Assembly: GCA_965153455.1 (NCBI GenBank)
Contig: OZ234494.1
Coordinates: forward strand, 4,836,001 to 4,900,000
DNA length: 64,000 nucleotides
Reading direction: 5' to 3'
Origin: Sphagnum compactum
Lineage: Eukaryota > Bryophyta > Sphagnopsida > Sphagnales
Shown: piece after piece, positions 28,501-40,500 of the stretch
Numbering within the stretch: position 1 is the stretch's first letter
How the letters are laid out: every line of letters starts with the position of its first letter
The notes under the pieces: model-generated
Seen by the model: the letters and a program-made list of their open reading frames with translations, nothing else
Databases searched by the model: none
What the model was told of the DNA's origin: nothing
Made by a program: the position numbers and the translations under genes

Positions 28501-31500
28501 AGCTACCTTGCAGCTTGCTAAATGGGTTCACAGTGCTTTGACAAGAGCGTCAGTAGGTCCTCAACCTTCTAGTCCAACATTATGCTCCTTTTGTCACATG
28601 TAGGCTCATGTTGTTGCTTCTGAGATTCCTAAACAATCAGCTTGCATGGCTTACATGCCTCTCTCAACACTACCATTACTGTATTCAAGTGATATAGGCT
28701 GGATGACCATTGCTAGTGATTAACACTGTGTTGAATTGGTGTCATTAGGTGGATGATGGAGCATCTGGAGCTGCAAACAAGTCATTGAGCACCAAGGAGG
28801 ATCTTAAATTTTCTGCCCTTTGCAAGCCACTACCACCTCTTGCCAATGTAAAGCTTCATATCTCTCAGTGCTATGAGCTCACCACTTGTACATTTTGCTC
28901 ACATATCTTCACTCAATGTCCCAGGGGACATTCTCATGGAAGCATCTTTCTGGTCCTCAACTCAGTTCTTGGGCTGCTCTCCTCCTGAGAGTGTCTGCCA
29001 TGGTGGCCGTTCCTATGCATGTTAAGCACAGGTTCTGATCTTAAGGATGAAGGTATCAAATCTCAATGTCTTTAGGGTGTCAGGGACATTTCTGACTATG
29101 TTTGCTTTGGTGAAACATTGCAGGCGCTTCTCTGTATTGATGTTGCTGTTTCTTCTGTAAGTTCTGCTGACATGGCAAGGCAGCTTCTAGATCGGGTAAG
29201 AGCAGATGCAATTAGATGAAGTAGCAAGATTGGCTGGTTGACCAGCAAGTTCAGAGCTCTTTGGGTTGCATGTGCTTCTATCTTTGAAAAAGTTGTTTGT
29301 GCCTTGTGCGAATGCATATCCCACTCTTCTCAGTGGTCAGTAACATTTTGAGTGTTTCTAATCTTTAGATAATGACTGCAGGCACGTGCCTTTTTGTCCC
29401 AAATCTCAGCAAATAAAGGCCAAGGACTTGAGCAGCGTTTGGAGGCATGTATGGTCATGGTAGCAAAGCGTCTGGTGCTTCGTCTGCTTGCTATTCTAGA
29501 ACAGGTCCCTCTTCTATCTGTGTGGTTCTTGCTCTGTGTTGCCCTGTCCTATCTGGATTTTGGGTCTTATGGCCACAAACTTAGAGCAAGCTCAGTCTTT
29601 TGGAAGGGTTGTCCTTAAGGGGAATCTAATGCTAGTTTGACAAAGGTTGTAATGTCAATTACCACTCTGTGGCTTTCCCTGCCTTCTCTTGAGTGTTGGC
29701 CAAAACCATGACTGAGTCTTCCCATTACTTTTGGAAATGCGACAGAAACTCAGAATGCAGATTTTTGTATAAAATTTTGCCTGAGATTTGAGCACAATTA
29801 TATACACTCACTGTCCAGAGATGAAATCAGTGTGGAGTAATTGCAGTTATCACTGCCATTCACGATGAAGGTGATGGTCCAATACTTCGTGAGTGACACT
29901 CACAAGGTTATGACTGCACTCATCCTTGTTGTGTTTGTTTTGGTTGCTGGAACTGACACACTTTCAATGTGTTATTGTGGAGTCTTTGGCCCCCACTGTG
30001 ACAAGGATGCTGTTGCCCTATGGGTGAGAAGATGTATGGTTAGGCTTGTTGCACAGACATGATCTCATTTGTCTTTATGCTCACAGGATACAAGGAATAT
30101 GATGACACTGATATAATTTTCTTTTTGGCACCCTGGAATGATAAAGACAGTAAGACCTTGTTCTTGATCACTGATGGAACATGTAACCTAACACTGGATA
30201 GCTACTGTCATTTTGTCAGCAGAGAGGTGCATCTTTGCAAGCAGTGTTATCTGGTGCTGATATGGTATCAGAATCAGGAACAGACAGCTCACGGCAAGTA
30301 CTAAGGCAGCGGGCACTAGCCATACTGCAACAGACAATTGAGGATGCCAACAGTGGCAAGCGACAGTTTTTGAGTGGTATGTGTCCAGAGTTTGTTCTAC
30401 TCAGAATCATCTCTTGTTTGTTTTTGAGAAGGAAGATTTCTCCTTTGATCTTTCTTATGCAGCATATGGATGATGCAGGTAAACTTCACAACCTTGTGAA
30501 GGCCCTGGCAGATGAGGACAGTGATGACTGGTCAACAGGTCATGGAGAGAGAAGGCCATTACTTGGACCAGAGCATAGTATTGGTGTCGGGCTTGGGTTC
30601 CGTGCTTTTTCAAGACAGAGCTCAAAACATGCTCCTCTGTCAGCCAGTTCTGGATCAGGAGACATCTCAGGGGAGATGACTCTATCAGTGGCTACTAAAG
30701 GGACTGTGAAGCGGTTTCTTGGGTCATTGAGTAACAAGCCTATGGCATATCTCTCTGCCTTCATACTTTATATTGCCACTGTTGGTGATATTGTGGATGG
30801 TGTGGACACTACTCATGACTTCAACTTCTTCAAGCTTATCTATGAGCGGCCAAGTGATGTAAGGATATCCTGCCCCCTTGACAGGTTACTGATCTTACAT
30901 CAATGCTTCCCTTATTTCTGGGTTGTGCTGGTTATGCTATTAGAAACTGGTTCCCTTCTGTTTTGGGACAACTATTCTTGGGCTGAGGTGCTTTGTCATG
31001 AAAATCCCAAAACAATTCTGTATTTTTCACTGGGCCATGGAGCCTAGAGAGTGCCTCAGCTTGTCTCTTTTTCCTCTTTTGTTGTGTCTGGTCTTCTGTA
31101 TCTCTGCTTCTCCTCACAATACTGATCCCACAGATTCCATCAACAGCTGCATCTTTGAGATTAAGGTTGACTGTGGATCTTTATTGTTTTCAGGGCTTGG
31201 TTGCACATCTGTTTCCAACTCTGTTGTGTTGCTCATCATGTTATGCAGTTGTTGACAAGGCTGGTTTTTGAGCGAGGAAGTGCAGATGCTGCGGGAAAAG
31301 TTGCAGAGGTCATGGGAGCAGATTTGGTGCACCAGGTACTCTACTCTCCAAACCAAACATTACAGTATTGCCTTAGTGGGACATCACTAACCACCTTAGG
31401 GGAGTCTTGCATTGTAAGCTTGGCCAAAGTTTACATAGGTGTACAGAAGGGATGCTTTGGCACAGGACTTCAATTCAAAATGCAGGTGACATGAAGTTTT

Positions 31501-34500
31501 CCAGTTATGCACCAGTTGTGCTCACAAGTGGAATGTATTGCAGATCATCTCAGCTTGTGTACCCCCAGTCTACTCTCCCCCCTCTGGCAGGGGTTGGGTA
31601 TGCATCATCCCAACTCACAAGGTGCAATCACCTGCCAGTCAGCAGGGGGATGCACATGCTTCAACAGCATCTTCTCCAAATGAACAAGAGACACAATTGT
31701 ACCCCTTGCAGCTGGATGTTGTGAAGCACCTTGCCACATTGTCAGTAGTGCGTTCAGTTCTTGCCTGTGTCTTTGGCCAAAGTCACTTCATTGCAAGAGC
31801 CAAGAGTTCCCATGGTGCTGATATTGATGCAGATCACTCATTTTATGATTTTGCTTTGGAGCAGTCTGAACGGTGGGTGTTGCCTTCTGCCCAAGTCTTT
31901 TCCTTGTAACCACTGTCATTGATGCATATTTTGTTTAAGCTCTGGATTCAATGATCATTGTGATGAGCTACTGTGCTTGTGGGTTGCAGTTACCCACCAC
32001 TGAACAGGTGGATCCAACTAGAAGCAAACTCACAACATTTATCTGATTCAACAATGTTGTCTCCTCGGAAGCTTAACGAGGACAAGGAGAGCAAAGAAGA
32101 GGAAAGGGTGTCACTGAAGCGATCACGTCCACACGAAGAAGATTTGGACTCACTATCTGAAAACAAAGAGGAGGATGCATCATCAAGGTTGCCAAGCTCC
32201 ATGAGGACATGGAATTCCCAGTCACCTGGCTTAGATAAGCTAGAAGCTGTACCAACTCAGCCAAAGGCTGGCAAAGACCCAGACCTGAGTAGCTCGTACT
32301 TGCTCATGTTTGATTGGGAGAATGAAACCCCTTATGCAGAAGCTGTTCAAAGGTGGGATTGTACACACACATGATTTCATTAATCTATGTGTTGCACATG
32401 GTGAGGTAGGGAACTCTGAAGTTGAAGTCCAGGGAAATATGAACTTAGCAGATTGTTGTAATGTCACAACTAAATCAAAGTTGTAGCCATCTGAACATCA
32501 TGGGACTGGCTTCTGCAGGCTAACAGAGGAGGGGAAGCTGGTGGATGCATTGGCATTGGCTGACCGATGGTTGCAAGCTGGTGCGCCTGACTCTCTGCTC
32601 CAGTTACTAATTGAGAGAGGAGAGGAGAATGGATCCCAGTCTGCTGGCCAATGGAAGGGCAATGGTGGTAGTCACCTTTACAGCAGCAGTTGGCAGTACT
32701 GCATCCGCCTTCGTAACAAGACCTTGGCAGCCACTCTTGCTCTAAAGTATGTGTGTTTAGAATGATCTGGCTACCCACCTTAGACCTTCAGAATCACCTG
32801 AACAAGGACTAGGAAGTCAGTATGTGTGTTGTGGGGGTTTGTGGCTATTTTATACCCGATTCTTAGTTCATAATCCCTAGTTGCATGCTAGGTATTGCCT
32901 ATTACTGGTAACATGGGTGTAGTAAAGGTAACAGGCAAACATGCTATTCAAACTGTGGCCACTTAAGGGGTTCTGAGTTCCTGGAATGAATTGGTTCAAC
33001 TGAGTTCTGGTTTTGGGTCCAGAAGGTGTGCTCTTTCACAGCAAGGCAGTATCCTCAGCAGAGTAATGAGGTGCTACAATGCAAGATGTGTGGCAGGCAC
33101 TGGGATGGTCTTAATTGCAAGGAGCTCCTTGTGCAAACCCAGGACTATGTTTGTGGTGAAGTCTCTGTGGTGAATGTGGTTTGTTTTGCTTACCTGATTC
33201 TGATTGAGGCACCTTTTTGTGGGAAAAAATTGGCAGGTACTTGCAGCGGTGGGAACTTGATGCAGCAATTGATGTGCTTACCATGTGTAGCTGTCATTTA
33301 TCTTCCACAAATCCACTGCATCTTGAGGTTAAGAAACCCATTGTCTAATTTTGGTTTCCTGTAAGAAAATGTACATGGATTAGTCATTGGGACTTGAATG
33401 TCTTTGGTTGCTTCACTACATTCTCACCAGAGGTTTCAGATGATGGTTTCATGACATGGCCTCATGTGGTTTGCATACTTGACTACTTTTCCACAATCTT
33501 TGTAGCCACAGAACAACTGGATCAAGGATGCTTCCAAGATGGCATATCTCACAGGATGTGCATTGGATGTAGGTGGCACAGAAGAGACAATTGCTGCAGC
33601 AATACGGTCGCATTCTGCAGGCTGACAATCGGTTTACACATTGGCAAGAGGTACCTCTATGTACCCAATCAATGGTTGACAATGTCCTTGTCAAAGAGCA
33701 ATTTGTTTGTTTGCTCTTGACTTCTATGAGGGTGAATAACTTCTATGCTCTCAAACAAGCAGATTGTTGAGACCAGGGGTGTGAACAGGGTTGTTTACAT
33801 TAAAGAGCTAACAATTTTTAATCTGGTTGATGTCCAAACTGGTGTGCTTGTTAAAAGTATTGAGCCAATTGCTGGTTGTGTATTTGTCTATTGCAATTTT
33901 GAGATGCCTGAAACTGGTGGGTATCTGGAATTTTGGTACTGTGCAGAGGTTGAGAGCAGTTGTCTGTCCATATCCTGGACTGCTTCAAGGTTTTGAAGGT
34001 TGCTACACTAATGCCCCTACATTACATTGCTTTCTGCAGGTGGAATCACTTTGTCAAAGTGACCCTGAAGGGTTGGCTCTCCGATTAGCAGGAAAGGGAG
34101 CAGTATCAGCTGCACTTGATGTAGCTGAAACCTTCAAGCTATCTAGCGACCTGAGGAGAGAATTGCAAGGTCGACAGCTGGTCAAACTATTGACCACAGA
34201 CCCAATCAATGGTGGAGGACCTGCAGGAGGTTTACGCTTTCTTAATTCCTTGCTTCAACCAGAAGATGCATTGCCAGTGGCTATGGCAGCAATGGAGCAG
34301 CTTCCGAATCTTCAATCAAAACAGCTGCTGGTACTTCCTCATTGTCTAGGTGGATATAATGCAGAGAAAAGCCTTTGAAGTTGCATTTAGGAGTTGAGGG
34401 CCATGTATCTCATATTCCACTATGATCTACAGGTTCATTTCTTCCTGAAGCGACGGGTTGGCACTCTTTCAGAAGAGGAGCATGCAAGGCTTGATCAACT

Positions 34501-37500
34501 AGCTTTGGGCCTGCGTATGCTTGGGGCCCTCCCTTTACCATGGCAGCAGCGTTGTTCTGCACTGCATGAGCATCCCCGGTTGATCCTTGAAACCCTGTTG
34601 ATGGGTAAACAACTTCGGGCTGCCTCTCAGGTACTCTCAATCTGCATCTCCTTCATGTATATTTTTACTTAGCATCAAGCAAATGGCGTGGATGTGGATG
34701 ACCATTCTGCAGATGGGTTGGACCTAAACACACCTAGGTATATTGTAGGTGCCACTAACTTGAAGATAAAATGGTGATCTTCTAAACTGTGAGACCACAT
34801 AGGGGCCTTCGGCCTTGGGGGGAAGAATAGACAAACCAAGATGTCCGAAGTACAGCTGTTAAGAAGGTGTCCAATCTGAACAGAAGCTAGTAGTCCTGAA
34901 AGGGTTTGAAACATGCCATACTACTGTGAAGTTGCAGTGAACTTAGAATTAAGTTTAAATGTAGTAATCGTATTTCCTTCTGCTATACATCTTCCCCTTA
35001 AGGAAAATGTTGATAAGGTTCAACCTTTTACTGCATCACAAGGCAAAATTGGGAATTGTGGATTGCATCTGGAGCTGACACTTGCTAGCAATGTTTCCAG
35101 TGAGGATTCCCTGTCTCATGAAGAGATTGGTCTTTGTTGCAGTTGTTGCAAGCATTTCCCTCTCTGCAAGAAGATGATCTTGTGACAATCTATGCAGCCA
35201 AAGCTCTTAGTAGTAGCAATGCACCTTATGAGCGGAGAACCCCAGTAACAAGTACAGCCTCTGTCAAGCCTGTTGGCCATATTGTGCCCCCAGTGCGGTC
35301 CAACGTCAGCACTGGGTTGACATCACTTCCAAAGCGGGCCTTTTTATGGTCTCCACGTGACACAGGGAACAAAATTATAAGTCCAGACAGCAGCAGCAGA
35401 AAGAGAAAATCTGCTGGGACACTCCCACCTTTTCAGAAGGCGACATGGGAAGCATTGGCTGGTCTATCAGAAGAACCATCTGCTGTTCCAGCTACTGTTG
35501 AGAACTATGGACGGCCTTCCCCAACTGCAATGACAGAGGAGTGGGTGTTGACTGGAGACTTGCAAAAAGATGATGCTGTTCGTAGCTCACATTGCTATGA
35601 AAGTGCCCCTAACTTTGTTCTTTTCAAGGTGTGGATTGAGTGTAAAGACCCTAACATCCCCTGGTCTATATGTTCACATTTTGGTTGAATTTAGGGGGAG
35701 ATCCTTTCAATGCCACAGCAAATTGTCCCTGAACAAGTTTCAGATATTTGGGAGTCTGATTTTGATTGAACAATCTCCTGTTTGTGGGTTATGCTATGGA
35801 TTATGTTATTTCCTTTGGGTTTGACCATTTGTCAGTATTGTTCCATGCATTTCACACTGCTGTTCTACTATGTTTAAGGGAACAAAATTATACTGAAGCT
35901 CAAGATGATATTTGGAAGCTCCTGCAAGGATGTATTACTCTAAGCTATTGCTGTGGGTTTTTCACAGTCGCTGCTTGAGCTGTATTCTGGAGAAGCTATA
36001 GCAGCTAAGGCAGCTGTTGATCTGTGTATTGCACAAATAAAGCGAGACCTCTCTTCTGAACAACTTCCCCTTGATTCTTTCCATGAATCAGCTGAGCGAG
36101 CTTTTCATGCCACCAATGTTTTTGTAAAGGTGAGTCCTGTATACCAGCTTCGTAGGTTTATGTGTTTCAGTCTGGTTTGTCTGGTTTCAAAAGTTTGTGG
36201 TACAATGAACCAGACCACTGGGCATGTTAGGTGGTGCAATTTTCTCATCCATGTGAACATCAGTGCACAGTATAGGAGCACTAGATTATGCTTAACTGGT
36301 TGTCCCCATCCAGTCCAGGCTCTTACACATGCACAAGAACAATTACAGAAGCTTATGGGCAAATCAGGAAACTTATCAAGCAGTGCAGCAGTCAGAGAGG
36401 GGAGAAGAATTGGCAATGAAGAATATGCAAGCCAACTCAAAACTTCCACAACCACTCCTGGTGGTGCCTGTGGGGAAAAAACTGAAAGTAACATTCCTGA
36501 TCTATCTGCGGTTCTAGGACAAGCAGAACTCTGGTTGAATCGTGTGGAGCTTCTCCAAAGTTTGTTTGGGTCTTATTTCCCAGCATCACTTGATGACTTG
36601 CTTGATGAGGGGGCAGCAGAACGGCTTCGAGACCGGCTCATTGAGTATGAGCATTATAATCTGGCTAACGAAGCCTGTACAAAATGCGAGGTATTGACTG
36701 TTATTCCTTGACTTGACATTGTGATTTGAAGGGTTCTGTGGGTTGGTGTGTGAAGATGAAGACGACTGGACCTAAGTCAGATCATAAGCATGATTATTTG
36801 TCCCTCAACGCTTAGTGCTGCTGCTGCCTCTAATCAATTTCAGAGATGGATAATTTTCTGACTACTAGAGGGCAACTGGTTTCTCCGGTAATCCACTCAA
36901 AGTGGGACTGACCTGTTAGGGTGGCTACTGTACATGGTGAACAATTGAGTATGAACTTTTCACCACTCATATGGAGCCCAAGCAAACCCTACCCTTTTAT
37001 GAGCTTGTCTGAAATTCCTTCAAATTGGGTTGATAAGACACTGGATTACTGATTGCAGATTGATGCATTTCCTGTCTGGGAAGCGTGGGGCCATGCACTT
37101 CTTCGTATAGAGAACTATGCTCAGGCTCGTGTGAAATTTAAGTAAGCACAATCGGCATGCAACCTATGAGGATTTCGATTGAATCTGGATGCTTGAGAGT
37201 TAGGCTTTTGCTCTTCTTCCTGTGGGTTTTTACTTGTGTGAGAAGTTCACAGTTTTATATGTGTCCATTATTGGATGCTGATTCTTTTATGTGTGGCAGG
37301 CAGTGCCTCCGATTATACAAGAGTGATCCAGCCCCAGTTGTGCGAAAGATAGTTGATGCCATGGACACAGGCCCACCAGCTGACGTGTTTGCTGCTCGCT
37401 CCTTGTGAGCTTTTCTTTGACCTGAGGCAGTCCTGTTACAGTTAGCTGCACAATCACAAGGACTGCACACTGCCATGTACAGTACATCATTTCAGTGGGG

Positions 37501-40500
37501 TTTAGGCTTAATATTCTCCAATTTTGTCCCTGCAGGTATGTTCATATGGCAAGAAGTGTGTCGTCATCCTCAGATGACTCTCTTTCAGCAGATTCATATC
37601 TGAACGTGCTCTACTTGCCTTCCTTCAACAAGCAGGACAGATCTCGAAGGTCGTCTGAGGATTCAGCAGACAGTCACCAAGCACCAACACTGCAGGGCAA
37701 TGTGGAGGAGTGTCCCCAGAGTCACCTTGATGATCCACGCTATGAAGAAAGTGTGTACTATCTGCAAGAGGTCAACTGCTGTCTAACCCATCAAATTGAT
37801 AGTCTGATGATTCTCTTCAATTTTCCATGAAGTTTTGTGTCTGACAGATAAACATAGAAAGAGAAAACTAATGATGCTCCTGCTGGTGTGATGTTGGATT
37901 GGCAGTATGCTCGGCGGGATCTTATGCAGTTCATGTTTCAGCACTGTCACTACAGTGATGCATGCTGCCTTTTCTTTCCACCAGATGGCCTTCCACCACC
38001 TCCCCTTCCATCTCCTTACCAGACACAGGTGTCATCATCCTCACCACAAAGGCCAGACCCTCTAGCAACTGAATATGGCTCACTAGATGAACTTTGTGAC
38101 CTCTGTGTCGGCTTTGAGGCTGTTCCCACTTTAGAACGGGTCATAGCTTCTCGAGGTATTGGGTCCAGCAACCCAAATTCACCAGTGGCCCAACATACAG
38201 CTGCAGCACTCACTCGGATTTGCACTTACTTTGAGAATCACCGACATTTCAACCATCTCTACCGGTTTCAGGTCAGTCGCTCTGCTTACATATGAAAGTA
38301 GGCCAGTAACTTATTGGCAGTTTGGGTCTTTTTTTACTGCTCAATGTTCTTTCTTATGTCATATGTGCTCATATTCCTATTTCTTCCTGCATTTTTTGGC
38401 TGTATTCTCTCTGTTTCTTCAGGTGTTCTTTAACATGCAGAGATATCTGTAAAGAAGTAGAAGAAATGAATGTGAGCCTCCACACAAATAAGAGTCCGAG
38501 TGATTTTGTCTATGCAGGTTCTGAAGAAAGACTATGTGGCAGCAGGCTTGTGTTGTATTCAGCTCTTTTTGAATTCATCTCATCAGGATCAAGCTCTACG
38601 TCACCTGGAACATGCAAAGGTTTGCCCTTATTTGCAAAGTACTCACAAATATGGTGCTTCAGTCGTCCTCAAAAGTTCTCTCAAAGCTCTCCATCTTGTT
38701 TCTTTCTTTTCTCCTTCCCTTCTTTTTTGGGTTTTTCCATGTCTTTCCTTGCTCTTGAATTACTCTTTGTCCTTCTTTTTGGGCTTCTCTTTGTCTTAGG
38801 TATTTTGGTCTTCCTTCTCTTGTAGGTTTTTATTAAGCTAGCCAGCATCATGGCTGAGTTTTTCCTTTACTGCTGGTCTTGTAACAGAAGCTCACTATGT
38901 CAACCTGAATATATATCTTCATAAGCAAGAAGTCATTGAGAGTTTGAAGATGTAGATTCAGTTGCAGGTCTGACCTTAAAATCCTGTCTTATTCTACACA
39001 CTGAGGGCAGCACCAGTGCATTTTCTGATTCTTCCCACTTATGCACCTAGTTCCAATGACTGATTCATGGCAGAATGTAGTTGGGAGTTTATGGAAACAG
39101 AAGATGACATGCCTTCTGGTGTTGGGCTGGTCTTAGAGTTTTAGGTAGGTTTCTACAATCATTTGACATTACTGATCCAACCACCCTTAGCACTTTGTTT
39201 CTTTTCTACACAAATCAGTGCAGGTTTCAGAAGTTTTTTTCATATGACAATCAATAGTAGCATATCTTTGTTCTTGCCAGAAGACACTGACTCAGCAATA
39301 AATTTTGGAGGGCATTCTAGGTTCTTTTGTGGCTTTTGACAAAAAAATCATGGCTTTCTCTTCAGATCCTGTTAGGGATATCAATGTCTGATTTGAAACT
39401 GGAAACTGAAACTTGAAAAGGCTCGGTATGAGGTCAGGTGGGCATGGTCTTTACTCTTGACCTCATAACACTGAGAGTGCCATTTGTGGGGCAGGTGCAC
39501 TTTGATGAAGGTTTACTAGCACGGCAGCAAGCAGGGGAGGGGGCTAAGGGGGCAACCAAGGCTGCTCGTGGAAAACTACCATCTCAGAAACTCACAGAAG
39601 AGGAGCTGATCAAGTTCACAGCTCGAGTTGGCATACAGGTTATGGACACAATATTTTCAAAACTCCCATGAACCAAATCTAATGTCACCTCACTTTCCAG
39701 GATTTGGTGAACTAACAGACAAACCCATACCTGCAGGAAGCTTAGTCAATAAAACAGTACTTCATAGGTTATGAGCTTTTCAGTTTTAGATTCAGAAACT
39801 GCATACATAGCCAAGATGAAATATGACTTAGCCCTGATCTGGTGAGCCACCCCACTGCTTGATTTTGATTCGTGCCAGCAGGTTTATATAGGTTATAGTG
39901 TGTACTGGTCTGTCTTAGGATAAAGGATTTGGTTCCAGCTCAAATTACCAGAAGTGTCCCTTACTGATCTGTTTTGTGGAGTCCTCCCAAAGGAGCAAGT
40001 GAGAGGTGTCAGAGAGTTCTGACACTGAATTTCATAGAAAAGCTTCAACTCATAGGGTGGTTGCAGAGCTCATTACAGGTGAGAATTTTGGTGTTACAGA
40101 TAGAAGTGGTTCGCACATTTGGTGACAACGAGGGACCACCATGGAAGCATTCATTATTTGGAAACCCAAATGATGCAGATACCAGCAGGTAAAATGGTGT
40201 ACAATAAATAAGGTGACAGATGACCAAGCATGAAGTTAATATAGTGAAGGTCAGGGCTGATGGCCCACATCATAAGTTGTTCTTGAAGCTGTCTTGGTGC
40301 ATGCTAATTGTTGCTTGTGCCATCAACCAGTCATGTGAATTGCAAGAACCTGGAGTGGCGGTTTTGTGTTTTTTTAGGAATACCAAACACCCACCACTGC
40401 CATGGTAATTTTCTGAAACATTCATTTTAGGAAGTGTTGACCTCTTTAGAAGCAGGAGCTTGTAGCCTAGAGCAGACTGAGTCATGTAGGCATTCTTCTT

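Noticed and set aside
33026-33364. 112-codon open frame in ZFYVE26 intron 19 with several Cys residues (CKMCGRHWDG), suggestive of a zinc finger
   Set aside because: Only one CxxC pair is present. The true exon (33237-33327) uses another frame, and adding this segment would break phase. It is not the missing FYVE domain.
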